Shown here: positions 41,201 to 53,675 of the stretch, piece after piece
How positions within the stretch are numbered: position 1 is the first letter of the stretch
Layout: each line of letters starts with the position of its first letter
From: Phaeoceros laevis
Lineage: Eukaryota > Anthocerotophyta > Anthocerotopsida > Notothyladales
Direction: 5' to 3'
DNA length: 60,525 nucleotides
Assembly: GCA_049999765.1 (NCBI GenBank)
Contig: JBNGIQ010008532.1
Coordinates: 1-60,525 of the forward strand
Made by a program: the position numbers and the translations under genes
The notes under the pieces: model-generated
Told to the model about the DNA's origin: nothing
Databases searched by the model: none
What the model saw: only the letters and a program-made list of their open reading frames with translations

Positions 41201-44200
41201 TTTAATGTGTGGACGGTCCTTTGCTACGTTGAGCTCACATCTTGCTCCCTGTATGATAATTACGTGCTGCAGATAGCACCACGGAGGGGGAAGCCCTGTC
41301 CATGTGCCATAGCATGTGTCGGCTGTCTGGCTGAGGCAATGAAGTCAGATATGGAAGACCATGTCCGGAGTCTGCTGGATCCTATGTTTGCTGCTGGTCT
41401 GACACCAACTCTTGTTGTATCTCTAAACAAGATAGCATTGAGGTAGTGACTGCTACTCTGGAGCTGGTGTCTATCGTCATGGATCCATACTGCTTAAGAG
41501 CTTTGATTTTGAATGCGGATTGTGGTCTGTTTGACTAACTCTTTTTTGTTTCTGTCGCAGCGTGGATTCCCTTCTTCCAAAGATCCAGGAAAAGTTACTC
41601 GAGACCATTTCTTATGTGCTTGCTAAAACTCCTTACCGAGCCACAAAGGGTGTCACCGTGCGGTCAGGCTCGTCTGCAAGCTTACAGGCTGTGCCTGATA
41701 CGCCAGGCCCTGTGCTCACTCAGCTTGCACTGCGGACACTGACTGAGTTCGATCTGAAGGTATCAGTTTTTGCACGTTCACGGGTTTTCCCCCTGGTTGG
41801 CCCTGTTCTGACAATGTTAAAACTGCACTGCAGGGCCATGAGCTTCTTCAATTTGCAAGGGAGTCTGTTGTCGGATACTTGGAGGACAAGGATCCGGTTA
41901 CACGAAGAGAAGCTGCTATCTGCTGTTGTAGGCTTGTTGAACACTCTGTTAGCACGGCAAGGGCAAGCGCACAGAATGGTCGTGGTACTATCGTTGGGGT
42001 GAGAAGACGACGGTATTTAATCGAGGAGGTACTTTGTCTAGCACATGTTGTGCTTTGTGGTTGAGTTGTCTGTGTTTGCGTTGTGTCCCATGAGGCTGGG
42101 GATGATCTCTCAGATGAATTGCTTCATTAATTATATGTGCATATGGTCGTCTTGTAATGTGGCAGATTCTGGAAAAGCTCCTCGTGGCTGGAGTCGCAGA
42201 TGAAGAAGCAGATGTCCGAAGAGCAATTTTTGAGTCTCTAGCTGAGAATGCAAGTTTTGAGGACTTTCTAGCACAGGCGGACAGTTTGCGAGCGATTTTT
42301 ATAGCCCTCAACGACGAGGTGGTTATTCCCTCCCACTTCATTCCCCCATTCAGTTTATGTGGAAGCGGCTTCATTGCATGCATAATGTAGTGACTTCTGT
42401 TATGTTTGTGGGAATGGCCCAGGACTTGGAGATACGAGAGCTTGCTATCTCTATGGCTGGAAGGCTGGCTGAGAAAAATCCAGCATATGTGCTACCAGCT
42501 TTGCGAAAGCATCTTTTGCAGCTGTTGAGAGATTTAGAGCAAAGGTACTGAGGAATGTGCTTTCTATGTGATTATTGAAACCTCTTGAAGCGCTTGCGCA
42601 ATTCTGTTCAGAATTGGCAATTGGTATATGTGGCACAGTGCTGAAAGTAAAAGCAGAGAGGAAAGTGCGAAACAGTTGGGGGCGCTGATCAAGGCGTGTG
42701 ACCGTCTCATTGTACCATACATCACCCCAGTTTTGAAGGTCGGTTTTTCTTTGCGCAGCACCCAATTTGCTCTTAAGTGTGTGGATTCTGCTGCTTGGCT
42801 TTCCAAGCATCAGATAATGTTCAAATGTTACCACCTGGATTCAGGCTTCTTTTGTTGCGTTTGCAGACGTTAATCTCTAAGCTTGGTAGTGGATCTGCTG
42901 GTAGTGGAAACAGCGGAGTAGTTACCGGAGTATTGGCCACCATCGGAGATTTAGCCAGAGTGGTAGGCGGATAGATGTGTGTTGCAGATTCTGCAAATAA
43001 TTTCTGTAGGGTGGCAAATCATGTTGAAAATGGTTGCATGAAAACTTTGTATTCTAACTCTGTTTCTTGAAAATTGAAAAACCTGGCATCTGCTGTGTCA
43101 GGGTGGTTTGGCAATCGAGGACGATATCCATAATTTGATCGCTCTCATTGTCGATGCACTGCTAGACAGTGGTTCCAACAGCAAAAGGGAAGTAGCCGTT
43201 GCAACACTGGGGGACATTGTTGAGTCCACTGGGTATGCCTCTGAGCATTTCTTGAAGATGAGTTTTAGTTGCTCTTGTACTCTAAGCTCCCAAGCCCTTC
43301 GGCAGTATAGCACGGAGGTGCCAGTAGAGTTGCATCAGCATGCCTGAAACGCTCGCCGGATACACTGCATCAGGCTGTGTCCTGAACGGATCTCAGTCAG
43401 GCCTGTTTCCTGTGGTTTACTGGGCAATGTGAATATAACCTTGCGTTATGTTTTCTCAGGTATGTGGTTGCACCTTACAAAGATCACCCACAATTACTTG
43501 GCGTCCTCTTACGCATGCTGAATGGTGAGCTTGCGTGGTCAACACGACGAGAGGTTCTCAAGGTGTGTATGTCTTTGACTTCTGGGTTTGAGAAGCATTG
43601 CTGATTCTTTACACAGAGTAACTTGAATACTGAGAGTACTGTTGGTTTTTTATTACTGAAGGCTGGTCTCATCTGGTTTTTTTGCCTAACGTCTGGTGTG
43701 AGACTGACTGGCAGGTCCTAGGCATTATTGGCGCCCTTGACCCACATATCCACAAAAGAAATCTACGAAGACTGCAAGGTGTTCAAGGAGAAGGGCCACG
43801 AGGAGCAGCTGCAGAAGCTGGACCTATTGTGCGCTCTGTGGAAGAACTTCCCATGGAACTCTGGCAATCTAGCTCATTTCCAACAACTTCAGACGATTAT
43901 TATCCAACGGTGTGATGCCTTCTGTTACCTTATTACTGCTCCTTAGTCTAGAAAAGGTTTCCTTCCGTCTGGGATTCATAGCAGAGGTTGTGATATTTTT
44001 CTTTTCGGCTCTTTTGCTATGATAGGTTGCCATCAATGCATTAATCCGAATTCTACGAGAACCCTCATTGTCAAGCTATCACCTCACAGTTGTGAGATCA
44101 CTGATGTACATATTCAAGGTATGATTGAAATCTTCAGGTGTGTTGATCTGTTTCTCTGGTTGAGGTGGCGAGCTAATTTTGAGATCCTGCAAGTGCAGGC

Positions 44201-47200
44201 AATGGGTCTGGCTTCTGTACCTTACCTGCCAAAGGTACTCACTTTCCTGCTTTCAATCATATTTGGGGATTGCTGCTGAGTTCAAGGCTCTTGCTCTGGA
44301 TGTCCGGTCACTGTCAAAGTTCGATTTTAGCTCAAGAAATAGCTCGTTTTTGAAGTCAGTGTCTATATTGCTCTTCTTTAGGTCATGCCGGACTTGTTTC
44401 AAACTATCCGAGTCTGTGAGGAGGGTCTTCGCGAATACATCTTTGTGCAGCTTGCGAAACTTGTTTTTATCGTCAAGCAGGTATCTAACAAGACATGTTG
44501 GTTCTCGATAAGGATAAGTTGCTTTAAGTGATTTTGAAAGTAGGATTCAGAATTACAGTGCTTCGTTTTGAATTGTGTTCAGCATATCCGGAAGTACCTG
44601 GATGACATACTGGCACTTATATCAGATTATTGGTCTACAATGATTCTGCCAGTATCTTCCCGTCCGAAGTCAGGTTCTCCTGTAAGATACCTCTTGTGCA
44701 TCTCACTGTCCTGCACACATGGCCTGAATGTTATAGTGCATTGTTAGGTACCATCCATGCTCCAATCTGATGCATTCATCATTCTTGACTCCCTTGCAGA
44801 TATTGAATTTGCTAGAGCAGCTTTGCCTTGCCCTGCATGACGAGTTTCGGGTATATCTTCGAGAACTGTTGCCCCGGTGTGTGCAAATTCTCACAGATGC
44901 CGAGCGAAGCGGAGATTATACTTGTGTGCTTCAAGTGCTGCACACTTTTGAAGTTTTTGGAGGTAGGCTTCCGGTACTTCCCCTCTTTCAGAAGGATTTC
45001 ATCACCCACATCGATGCACTGATTTACTTTGTTTGCATTGGCAGGAGCCCTTGATGACCACATGCACTTGCTACTCCCTGTGCTCGTTCGCCTGTTCACT
45101 CCAGATTTATCAGATGCGCCCTTAGAAATACGTCGAGCGTCCTTGAGAACTCTTTCACGTCTTCTACCTTCGATGGAGGTATATTCTGAAACTGCACATC
45201 AATTGTGGTGGTCATTGTGAATATCATGTGATATCATTCAGAGTTCGACCAGAATCCGCCAAAGCTTAAATTTTGACTGCAGCTAGATGTCGTCATGTTT
45301 AAAAAATCGTCTCACTGAGTGATATGGGTGCAGGTTTCAGGGCATATCTCCAACTTGTTTCATCCTTTAGTTCGCATATTAGATGGGTTAGTGCTGAAGT
45401 TAATTGCTCGTCATAAAGAATGTATTGTAGCATGGTTGAAATTATTCCACACATGTGCTGATTAAGTAGTTGCAGCCTTTATTGATAGAAGTTCTTTTTA
45501 TATGTAACAGGGCGGTTGATGAGCTTCGCAGCGATGCAGTAGATGCCCTCTGCTCGCTGGCAGTTGCCGCTGGTTCAGATTTCTCTATATTTGTTTCCTC
45601 TGTGAGGAAGTTAATGCAGCGTCATCATTTGCAGGTCCAAACCTTACTACTGTAGAAATGTTGTTTATGGTATCTATTAGAATCTATTATTTGTTTTGCA
45701 TCGGTGATGCATTTTCTGGATTATTTCTGCAGCACTTGCAGTTTGATGAAGTAGAACACCTACTACGGAGCCGAAAGCCTGTTGTTGTGGAGCTAGCACT
45801 CAGCCCAGTGGCGCCTTCCTTGATGGAAAGCGGAGAAGTGCGAAATGTGCCAGGGAATTCTTTTCATGGACTAGACTCTGAGGCTGAACGCAATGACCTC
45901 GATGGCTTTGATGCCTCCGGCTCGTTCAGAACTCTCAAGGTTCATACACCCCTCACTTGCCTAAATGTAGAGTTGTTCTCCTGCTGATGCGTAGGTGTTA
46001 TGTGGCTGAAGGTTAATGAGGTGCATCTGAGAACGGTTTGGGAAACTTCTAAGCGGAGCACTAAAGAGGATTGGTTAGAGTGGATGCGCCACTTCAGTGT
46101 GGAACTGTTAAAAGAATCTCCATCTCCAGCATTGCGCACATGTGCAGGATTAGCCCAAGTGCAGGTACTCATGTGCTTCTGCAATAGATCCATCAAATGA
46201 GGCTTGGATGTGGCCCCCTTGTAACATATGCCTCCTTGTTACAGCCATATATGGCTAGAGAGCTTTTTGCAGCGGGTTTTGTCAGCTGCTGGGTTCAGCT
46301 GAATGAAGTCAACCAAGATCAGCTTATTCGGAGCTTCAACAATGCATTCATGTCACCAAATATCCCCCCAGAAATCCTTGCTGCTATCCTCAATCTGGTT
46401 TGTGCTTTGTTATTCACAAGTCAATGGTGACTCTCATTGAATCTTGCACATTGATTGTAGCCAGTCTGTTCTAAACTTTTCTCCCTGCGGCAGGCTGAAT
46501 TCATGGAGCATGATGAGAAGGATCTGCCAATTGACATTAGAACTCTTGGTGGACTTGCAGAGAAAGTAAGCACTATGCACCACGACTTGGATCCATGACT
46601 TCTGCTGGGGGCCTGTTTGCCTGTATGTCTAGTTGTGTGCATTCCGAGGAGCCTTGGTTGAGAAAGCGCATTGTTGTACATTGTTGTTTCCGAGGGGTTA
46701 CTCCAGGATTTGTAATTTTGTTTCTTTTCGAGTTTGACACCTATTGTTCTGCCTGCTGTGATTCCAGTGCCATGCCTATGCCAAGGCTTTGCATTATAAA
46801 GAAATGGAGTTTGCTGGCTTGCAAACTCTAGTTAAAGATGGGCAAAGGAGCCTTGTTGTTGAGGCTTTGATTCACATCAACAATCAGCTGAATCAGCACG
46901 AAGTGAGGCTGGTAGAAGTTTTTTTTGTTATTTTCATATGTGCTTCACTTGTCTAATAAGGTTGCTTTATGCAGGCCGCAGTGGGAATATTAACGTATGC
47001 ACAGCAGAAACTGGCTCTAGAATTGAAAGAGTCCTGGTATTTAACCATCTCTCTGTGGGAGGAACTTGGTCATTGAGAAACCTGGTTGTTTTGGAGTCTG
47101 CAGTCTCTGATGTACGTTGACATGGCAGGTATGAGAAACTGCAGCGCTGGGAGGATGCTCTAAGAGCGTATGAGTTGAAGCTACTTCAAGTTGATGAGAA

Positions 47201-50200
47201 TAATCTCCATGATGTGCTGGAGTGTAACCTTGGTATGGACATTGCAGGGTGAATATTATGTGTAGTCAGGCTAGAAGATTTGCTAGTACAATTTGGGCCT
47301 ATCTGGTTTGGAAGTAGCCATCACACATTTAGGTGAAAGTGAACCACATAGAAAAGAAACCCTGCAAAGGTTTAGTGTAGTGTTTGGGCTGAGGGTTAGA
47401 GTCTGTAGCAGCTAATTTTAGGAGGACAAGGAATATTGAACCAGGCCTTCTTAATGTGCACAGGGAGAATGCGCTGTTTGGCTGCACTGGCCCGGTGGGA
47501 AAATCTGAGTGAACTATGTCGGAAAGCATGGGCTGAACCGTCCGCGCAGAAGCAAATTGCTCCTCTGGTTTGTGCTGTTGTGATGATGCGCTCTCTGACC
47601 TTTTGCTGGCAATGATGTTATGTAAGTCTTAGAATGGGTGCATTGTGTGGCGAGACAGGCTGCCAGTGCTGCGTGGAACATGGGTAGATGGGACGAGATG
47701 AGTGAATACGTGAGATTACTAGGTAATGGAGATGATGGCCGGCTACCTGTCCAGACAATGTCCCATGCTGCTAGTACTGGGAGTGGGGCAAGCGACGGTG
47801 CCTTTTTTCGTGCAGTGCTTCATGTGCGACATGGAGAGGTACTGCTTTGCAATTGTGCCAGCGATGGGTTTTGAGGAGGGCTATGCAGAACTGGCTGATG
47901 CAGCACCTGCTATTGGTTTTATGTTACTTATTTCTGCTTTTGTCGGTTATGGTGTTTCCTATTTGCAGTATAAAGAAGCTAGAAACTATATTGAAAGGGC
48001 ACGAAAAAGCTTGGATACCGAAGTTGCCGCTGTGGTGAGTGGACAGGACACATTGATGGTGAGGTCTGGAACTAGGCAACTAATGCTCCACGACTGAAAG
48101 TTCATGCTGCGTACAGGTTCTGGAAAGCTATGATAGGGCATACAGCAACATGGTGCGAATACAGCAGCTTGCGGAACTTGAAGAGGTTAAGAATGAGCAT
48201 TCTTCCGGGTTGACTAGAAATGTAGCCTTATGGCGTTGCTCAATCTGCGGCAGGTAGCATGTAACTTCTGACGCTCTTAGTTGTGTATTGATTTCAGGTC
48301 ATTGAGTATAGTACATTAAAGGATGGGAATGAAGCCCGAAAGAAGGTGCTTCGAACAATGTGGGCGAAGCGTATCCAAGGAACAAAGAGGAAGGTGGAGG
48401 TAAGCTTCCTGGACATGCGGACATCTGCTCAGGGGCATGGGTACTTGTTCTCATAAGCTTTGACCTTCTGTATACTTCTCTAGGTTTGGCAGGCACTTCT
48501 ATCAGTAAGGACATTGGTGCTACCCCCTGATGAAGATCTTGCCACTTGGATCAAATTTTCTTCTCTATGCCGAAAGAATGGGCGAAGGGAGCAGGCCCGA
48601 CAAACACTTGTGCAGCTTATGAAGGTAAAGCAGGCTCTGAAGGAGGTATTTCAGTTGCACATCCAGAGCGGACTGAGGGCTAAGTGTTTGACCTGTTCTT
48701 GCAGTATGATCCAGAGATATCACCCACAGATGGTTTAATACGAGGACGTGCACCAGAAGTAATGCTAGCATATTTCAAGTACCAGTGGTCTTTAGGGGAG
48801 GAATCCAAGCGACGAGAAGCATTCCTTGGCTTGGAAGTAAGTTCTTGTATCCTGTGTAGCTGCACTGTTCTTTGCTTTTTAGTTTGCTTCGACTAATGTT
48901 TCCACACCATTTCCATTCTCCATCTCTTCCTTCGGGCCAGGCTTTGTGCACAGCGTTAGATGATCCAGAAACTCGTGCTTCAAATCCTGCGCTGAAGTAC
49001 CAGTATGGTAACACTCACAATGGGAGGGCAAGCCTTCTTGCCCGTATGTATGTAAAACTTGGAGCATGGCAGTGGGTGCTGTCACCTGGACTAGATGAGA
49101 ACACTATGCAAAGTTAGTAATTTCTCGCTTTTTCTGTACTTAGTAAGTCCTTGGTCTTGAACGATGAAGTACTCAGATAGGGTTGTTATTTTGTGTCTTC
49201 CACAGGCATTTTGGCAAAGTTCAATCATGCAACAGATAATTCTAGAACCTGGGCAAAAGCTTGGCACAAGTGGGCATATTTTAACACAGAAGTTATGAAT
49301 CGCTACAATAGGAGAGGTTCTTCTGTTGCTGCACGAAGACATCTTGTTGCAGCTGTATCTGGCTATTTCGAGTCCATTGCTAATGCTTCAAGTAGCAAGG
49401 GTGGTGATGACAGTCTGCAGGTTCGGTTGATTTGCTAGGATGGTTACCAGCCACTCTGGATGCGAATGTTCTATGGACATGTGCGGGTGTTGCTTCACAA
49501 AGCTGTACTACATGATCACCTGGGCATTTTTCGTTTTGTTTTCAAAAATAATGCGGCTGTGTGTGGCAGGATATTTTGAGGCTCCTCACCCTGTGGTTTA
49601 CACATGGAGCATCTGCAGAAGTCCAAGATGCCCTGCAAGCTGGGCTTCAGAAAGTGAACATTGATACATGGCTAGTGGTCTTGCCTCAAATAATAGCACG
49701 GATACATTCCAATATCTCTGCTGTGCGCGAGCTTATTCAGTCTTTGCTTGTTAACATAGGTCGCAGGCATCCACAGGTTGGTGCACTGAATTCACGGGTT
49801 CACTCAGCTTTTCCTCTGCTGCTCCTTCTCACCCTTTCACTTTATCCTCCACAGGCTTTGATGTATCCGTTACTAGTTGCCTGTAAATCCATTAGTCCAG
49901 CTCGGCGTGAGGCTGCAGTGGTGGTTATGGACAAAGTAAGACAGAACAACGGGATTCTTGTAGACCAGGTATGGTTCAGCTTGAATCCAAGTATTGTGAG
50001 TCGTGGTACCTGTGGTGCCCTAGGTTTGAATTGTGCTGTTTTCTTTGGTGTGTTGACATGCTTCCTGCAATATGTTTCTTTTTTTCATTGATGAAAGTCA
50101 AAATTGCTTACAAGCTACTCCTTGCAGGCACAGTTAGTTTCCAAAGAGCTGATTCGAGTTGCCATATTATGGCATGAAATGTGGCATGAAGCGTTAGAAG

Positions 50201-53063
50201 AAGCCAGCCGGTTGTATTTCGGTGAACACAATGTGGATGGCATGTTGAATGTCCTGAAGCCGTTGCATGAAATGCTCAATAAAGATGGTCCAGCTACTGC
50301 AAAAGAGGAGGCATTCATTCAGGTGGCTGTCTTGTGCTCGGTTGCAGTGACTGCACGTGCATGGTGTTCCGTTTGAACTGAAGTCAATAGACCTCGTAGC
50401 TCCGGATGTTTGCTGCCAGACTTTTTATTACTGTCATTCTGCACCCTTTCAGGATTATGGTCAAGAATTGCAAGAGGCAAACGAATGCTGTAACAAATAT
50501 CGCCGCACAGGAAAGGAGGCAGAGCTCACACAGGTGAAGGACATTCATTCCGGTGTTGTAGTATCAGTCGAGTTTATTGGGAAACCATTAGTTGCCTGAT
50601 GTTATGCCATGGTTACTAATACTGTGTCTATGTCAAGTTGCGTCAGGCCTGGGATCTTTACTACCACGTTTTCAAGCGCATCAACAAACAACTGCCAAGT
50701 CTTACAACCTTGGAGCTGCAGGTTTTTGTTCGTCCTGAAAGGTGGCTATTCTCTTGCTGCTTGTAATTTGAACACTAAACACGTGTATTTTGTCTTGTTC
50801 TCTTCTTTGATAGCATGTATCTCCTGCTCTGGTGTGCGCTCGAGATTTGCAGCTGGCTGTTCCTGGAACATATCGTACAGGTATTGAAAGGGTTTTTGTC
50901 CTCCCTGTATATCACAAACTCAGCATTCAGCGATTGACGGGTTTCCATTGCAGAAGAACTGGTAACTATAAAAGAGTTTGCCCCACAACTCATTGTAATC
51001 ACATCCAAGCAACGACCGCGGAAGCTGACTATTCATGGAAGTGATGGCGTTGAGTACACCTTTTTGCTGAAGGGTCATGAAGATTTACGTCAAGATGAGC
51101 GGGTGATGCAGGTATCCACGACAAGCTCTAGGAGATCTTACTTTTTGCTGACAATAAGCAAGTGTGATTTGTGACCTGCAACTTATGGCCTTGATTATCC
51201 TTACTGCAGCTTTTTGGGCTTGTTAACACATTATTGAGCAATGCAAGAAGCACGGCTGAGAAGGACCTATCAATCCAACGATATGCTGTTATACCATTAT
51301 CGCCCAACAGTGGGCTTATTGGCTGGGTTCCAAATTGTGACACTTTGCACCATCTTATTCGTGAATATCGAGACACACGGAAGGTGGGTAACATTGTGAC
51401 CACCTCTGTAGATGAATTGTCTTGTGGGTTTATGTAACTGAGTTTTGGCCTAATGTTGTCAGGTTCTGGTAAATCTGGAGCACAAGCTGATGTTGCAGTT
51501 TGCGCCAGACTATGAGCATTTGACGCTCATTGCGAAGATCGAAGTGTTTGAACATGCTCTAGAGAGCACAGTTGGAGACGACTTAGCAAAGGTAGTCTTT
51601 GCTTCACTTTCATCTATAGCAAGTCAGGAGTTTTTGTATTGCTTAAACGAACAAAGTGCTCCTCATGCAGGTCTTGTGGCTCAAGAGTAGAAGCTCTGAA
51701 GTTTGGCTCGATCGTCGGACAAACTATACACGGAGCCTGGCTGTGATGAGCATGGTGCATAGTCTACAATTTCTGAGAGTATCTGAGTAGTTTAGTCTAA
51801 TCTTGTTCGCCTTGAGACCCTTACTTGTTTGTGCAAACCAGGTCGGATATCTGCTGGGTTTAGGTGACAGGCATCCAAGCAATTTGATGCTGGACAGATT
51901 CAGGTTTTTAGCTGACACCTTGTTAGTGAAGTGGGACTACAACGCATCTACATACTTGCGGCTTTTAAGTTGATGTACCATTCTTTTTCTTTTTGTCTTT
52001 GCTATCGTTGGCTGATGGTTGGGTGGCCCTCTTGTACATTTTTTCTGTCAGTGGGAAGATTTTGCACATTGATTTCGGAGATTGTTTTGAGGCTTCTATG
52101 AACAGGGAAAAGTTTCCTGAGAAGGTATACGATTAGAATTCTGTCTTCCTGTCGCTTGGAGCTTGACTCCCCCGTCTCACGTATCGACCGACTCTTGAGT
52201 ATATTAACTGTGATGTGTCGTCTTAGGTTCCTTTTCGGTTGACCCGCATGCTTGTGAAAGCAATGGAAGTTAGTGGCATCGAAGGGAACTTCAGATTAAC
52301 CTGTGAGAAGGTCATGCAAGTTCTTCGCAATGAGAGAGACAGCGTAATGGCCATGATGGAGGTATGACACTGCTCATGGTCTTGGTCTAGGCTGCGTTTG
52401 GTTGTCTATGTTAAGAGTTTGAACTGTTTCTTGATATATTCTACAGGCCTTTGTGCATGATCCACTGATAAACTGGCGACTCTTTAACCTCAACGAAGTG
52501 ACTCACGGGGCCGCCCCCAGCACTATACGGCCACCAACTGGTGGTGATGAAGGACTGGATAACATCCCATCGCCACCAGGAAGGGTTATGCGAGAGAGGG
52601 AACTGCGTGAGGTATAGCCGTCACTCTCGCAAGCTCTGGGAGTCTGTTCCTAACTGGGTTGTATCCACCTCGTGACCTGGTGTTCTATATCGCTGATGTT
52701 TGCAGGCAGTTGGGCAACTGGGTGACGCCAACGAGGTTCTGAATGAGCGGGCAGTCCAGGTGATGGCCCGTATGAAACATAAGTTAACAGGACGTGATTT
52801 CGTGATACCCTCTGTTGGAGTTGGTGTGGTCTCACCTGGATCTGGGGCACAACCGTCGGTGGAGTTTCGCGATACTGAGGCAGGTCTGAAAGTCGATGAT
52901 CAAGTTCAAAAGCTTATCACACAAGCAACATCTCACGAGAATTTATGTCAGAGTTATGTTGGGTAAGCGGATTTAGCGAGACCGCATCGTTGTGATTGTG
53001 TACAACCGTGGTTTCTTGAACGCTTACGGCTTGGGGGTATGCAGATGGTGTCCATTTTGGTAG
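38242..53063 (+). CDS. TOR: Target of rapamycin (TOR) kinase, about 57 exons
   Basis: TOR is the giant PI3K-related Ser/Thr kinase that, with RAPTOR and LST8, links nutrients and energy to ribosome production and growth. The gene looks complete. Exon 1 (38242-38481) encodes [11 protein letters not shown] and a His/Ser-rich head; exon 2 (39453-39785) starts [13 protein letters not shown]. About 57 exons follow with frame-keeping GT-AG junctions. HEAT repeats run to about 46.2 kb ([40 protein letters not shown]). The FAT domain follows ([55 protein letters not shown]), then FRB, kinase and FATC. The order and intron-bounded blocks agree with plant TOR throughout, with no frameshift. I estimate about 2,400 residues by comparison with Arabidopsis TOR. 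The first ATG in frame is 38242. Intron 1 contains a gap. Confidence 0.97.
38707..38806. other. Assembly gap (100 N) in TOR intron 1
   Basis: A run of 100 N inside the first TOR intron (38482-39452). It should not affect the protein, although a small exon hidden here cannot be ruled out. Confidence 0.95.
49926..50691 (+). other. TOR: TOR FRB domain (rapamycin-binding region)
   Basis: The FRB helices span exons 49855-49968, 50128-50322, 50453-50533 and 50647-50721. [20 protein letters not shown] keeps the Ser that in human TOR is the classic rapamycin-resistance site, and [14 protein letters not shown] keeps the aromatic Trp, Tyr and Phe. The drug-contact surface therefore looks intact; sensitivity also depends on the cell's FKBP12. 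Confidence 0.9.
50955..52380 (+). other. TOR: TOR kinase domain
   Basis: Starts in the exon with [20 protein letters not shown] and [20 protein letters not shown]. The catalytic loop is [14 protein letters not shown] (Asp and Asn present) and the activation segment starts [20 protein letters not shown], followed by [20 protein letters not shown]. All catalytic residues I can check are kept. Confidence 0.95.
52864..53063 (+). other. TOR: TOR FATC end, including a 19-base final exon
   Basis: The exon 52706-52962 ends in the FATC sequence [18 protein letters not shown] short intron (52963-53044) separates it from a final exon of 19 bases (53045-53063) encoding the end of GWCPFW and the stop TAG. 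The last four residues are the invariant TOR C terminus, so this tiny exon is essential. Confidence 0.93.
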
Positions 53064-53675
53064 TGGGTGATTTAAGGTAATTCCATCGGGCTACCGGAAC
53101 ACCGTTCCAGCGACGGGAGGTAACTCAGCGATTCCTAATCAGTCCATCCCATGGATGCCTAGCACTTTTAGTTTTGACTGTTGGATCGGTTTGCAGGGGC
53201 CGTCCTGAGAAACCTGAAACTGTGGATAGCGGCGTCGTTCCTTTGAAGGAAGTGGCCGGGTACTTTTTGCTCAAATGCACAGGCGTCTTTCAGTGACTCG
53301 GTTTGCAGATTCAAAGCATGGTTCTGTTCGGCTTCAAGGGCTCTGCGGAACTGTAGAGTAGCTTGTGTACCATAGAATTGGTTTTGTGCGTCTGAATTCA
53401 GATGTATTGTACAGGAGTAGCCTAGGTGTACAGACTTGTATGATGTTCCTCTATGAGGATTTCAACTGTAAAGTATGGGAACTTGTACATTTGTCTATAT
53501 TACAGCAGACTTCAAATTTCAAATGCCTGCTTTTTTCGCGACATTTTTGTCTGGATCGAGACGAAGTCTTGTACAGTTTACATATTATCCTATGTTTAGC
53601 CATCCGAATCAAGTACATAATTCGAGTATGCGGTCCAGTGGTTCCAACTTGCCGACGCGCATGTTGCAAACTGAA
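53064..53675. other. TOR 3' UTR and dolichol kinase upstream region
   Basis: No separate gene. About 610 bases separate the TOR stop from the dolichol kinase start on the same strand. Several ATGs here are in frame with the next gene (for example 53661), so its true start could lie slightly upstream of the one I chose. Confidence 0.5.
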
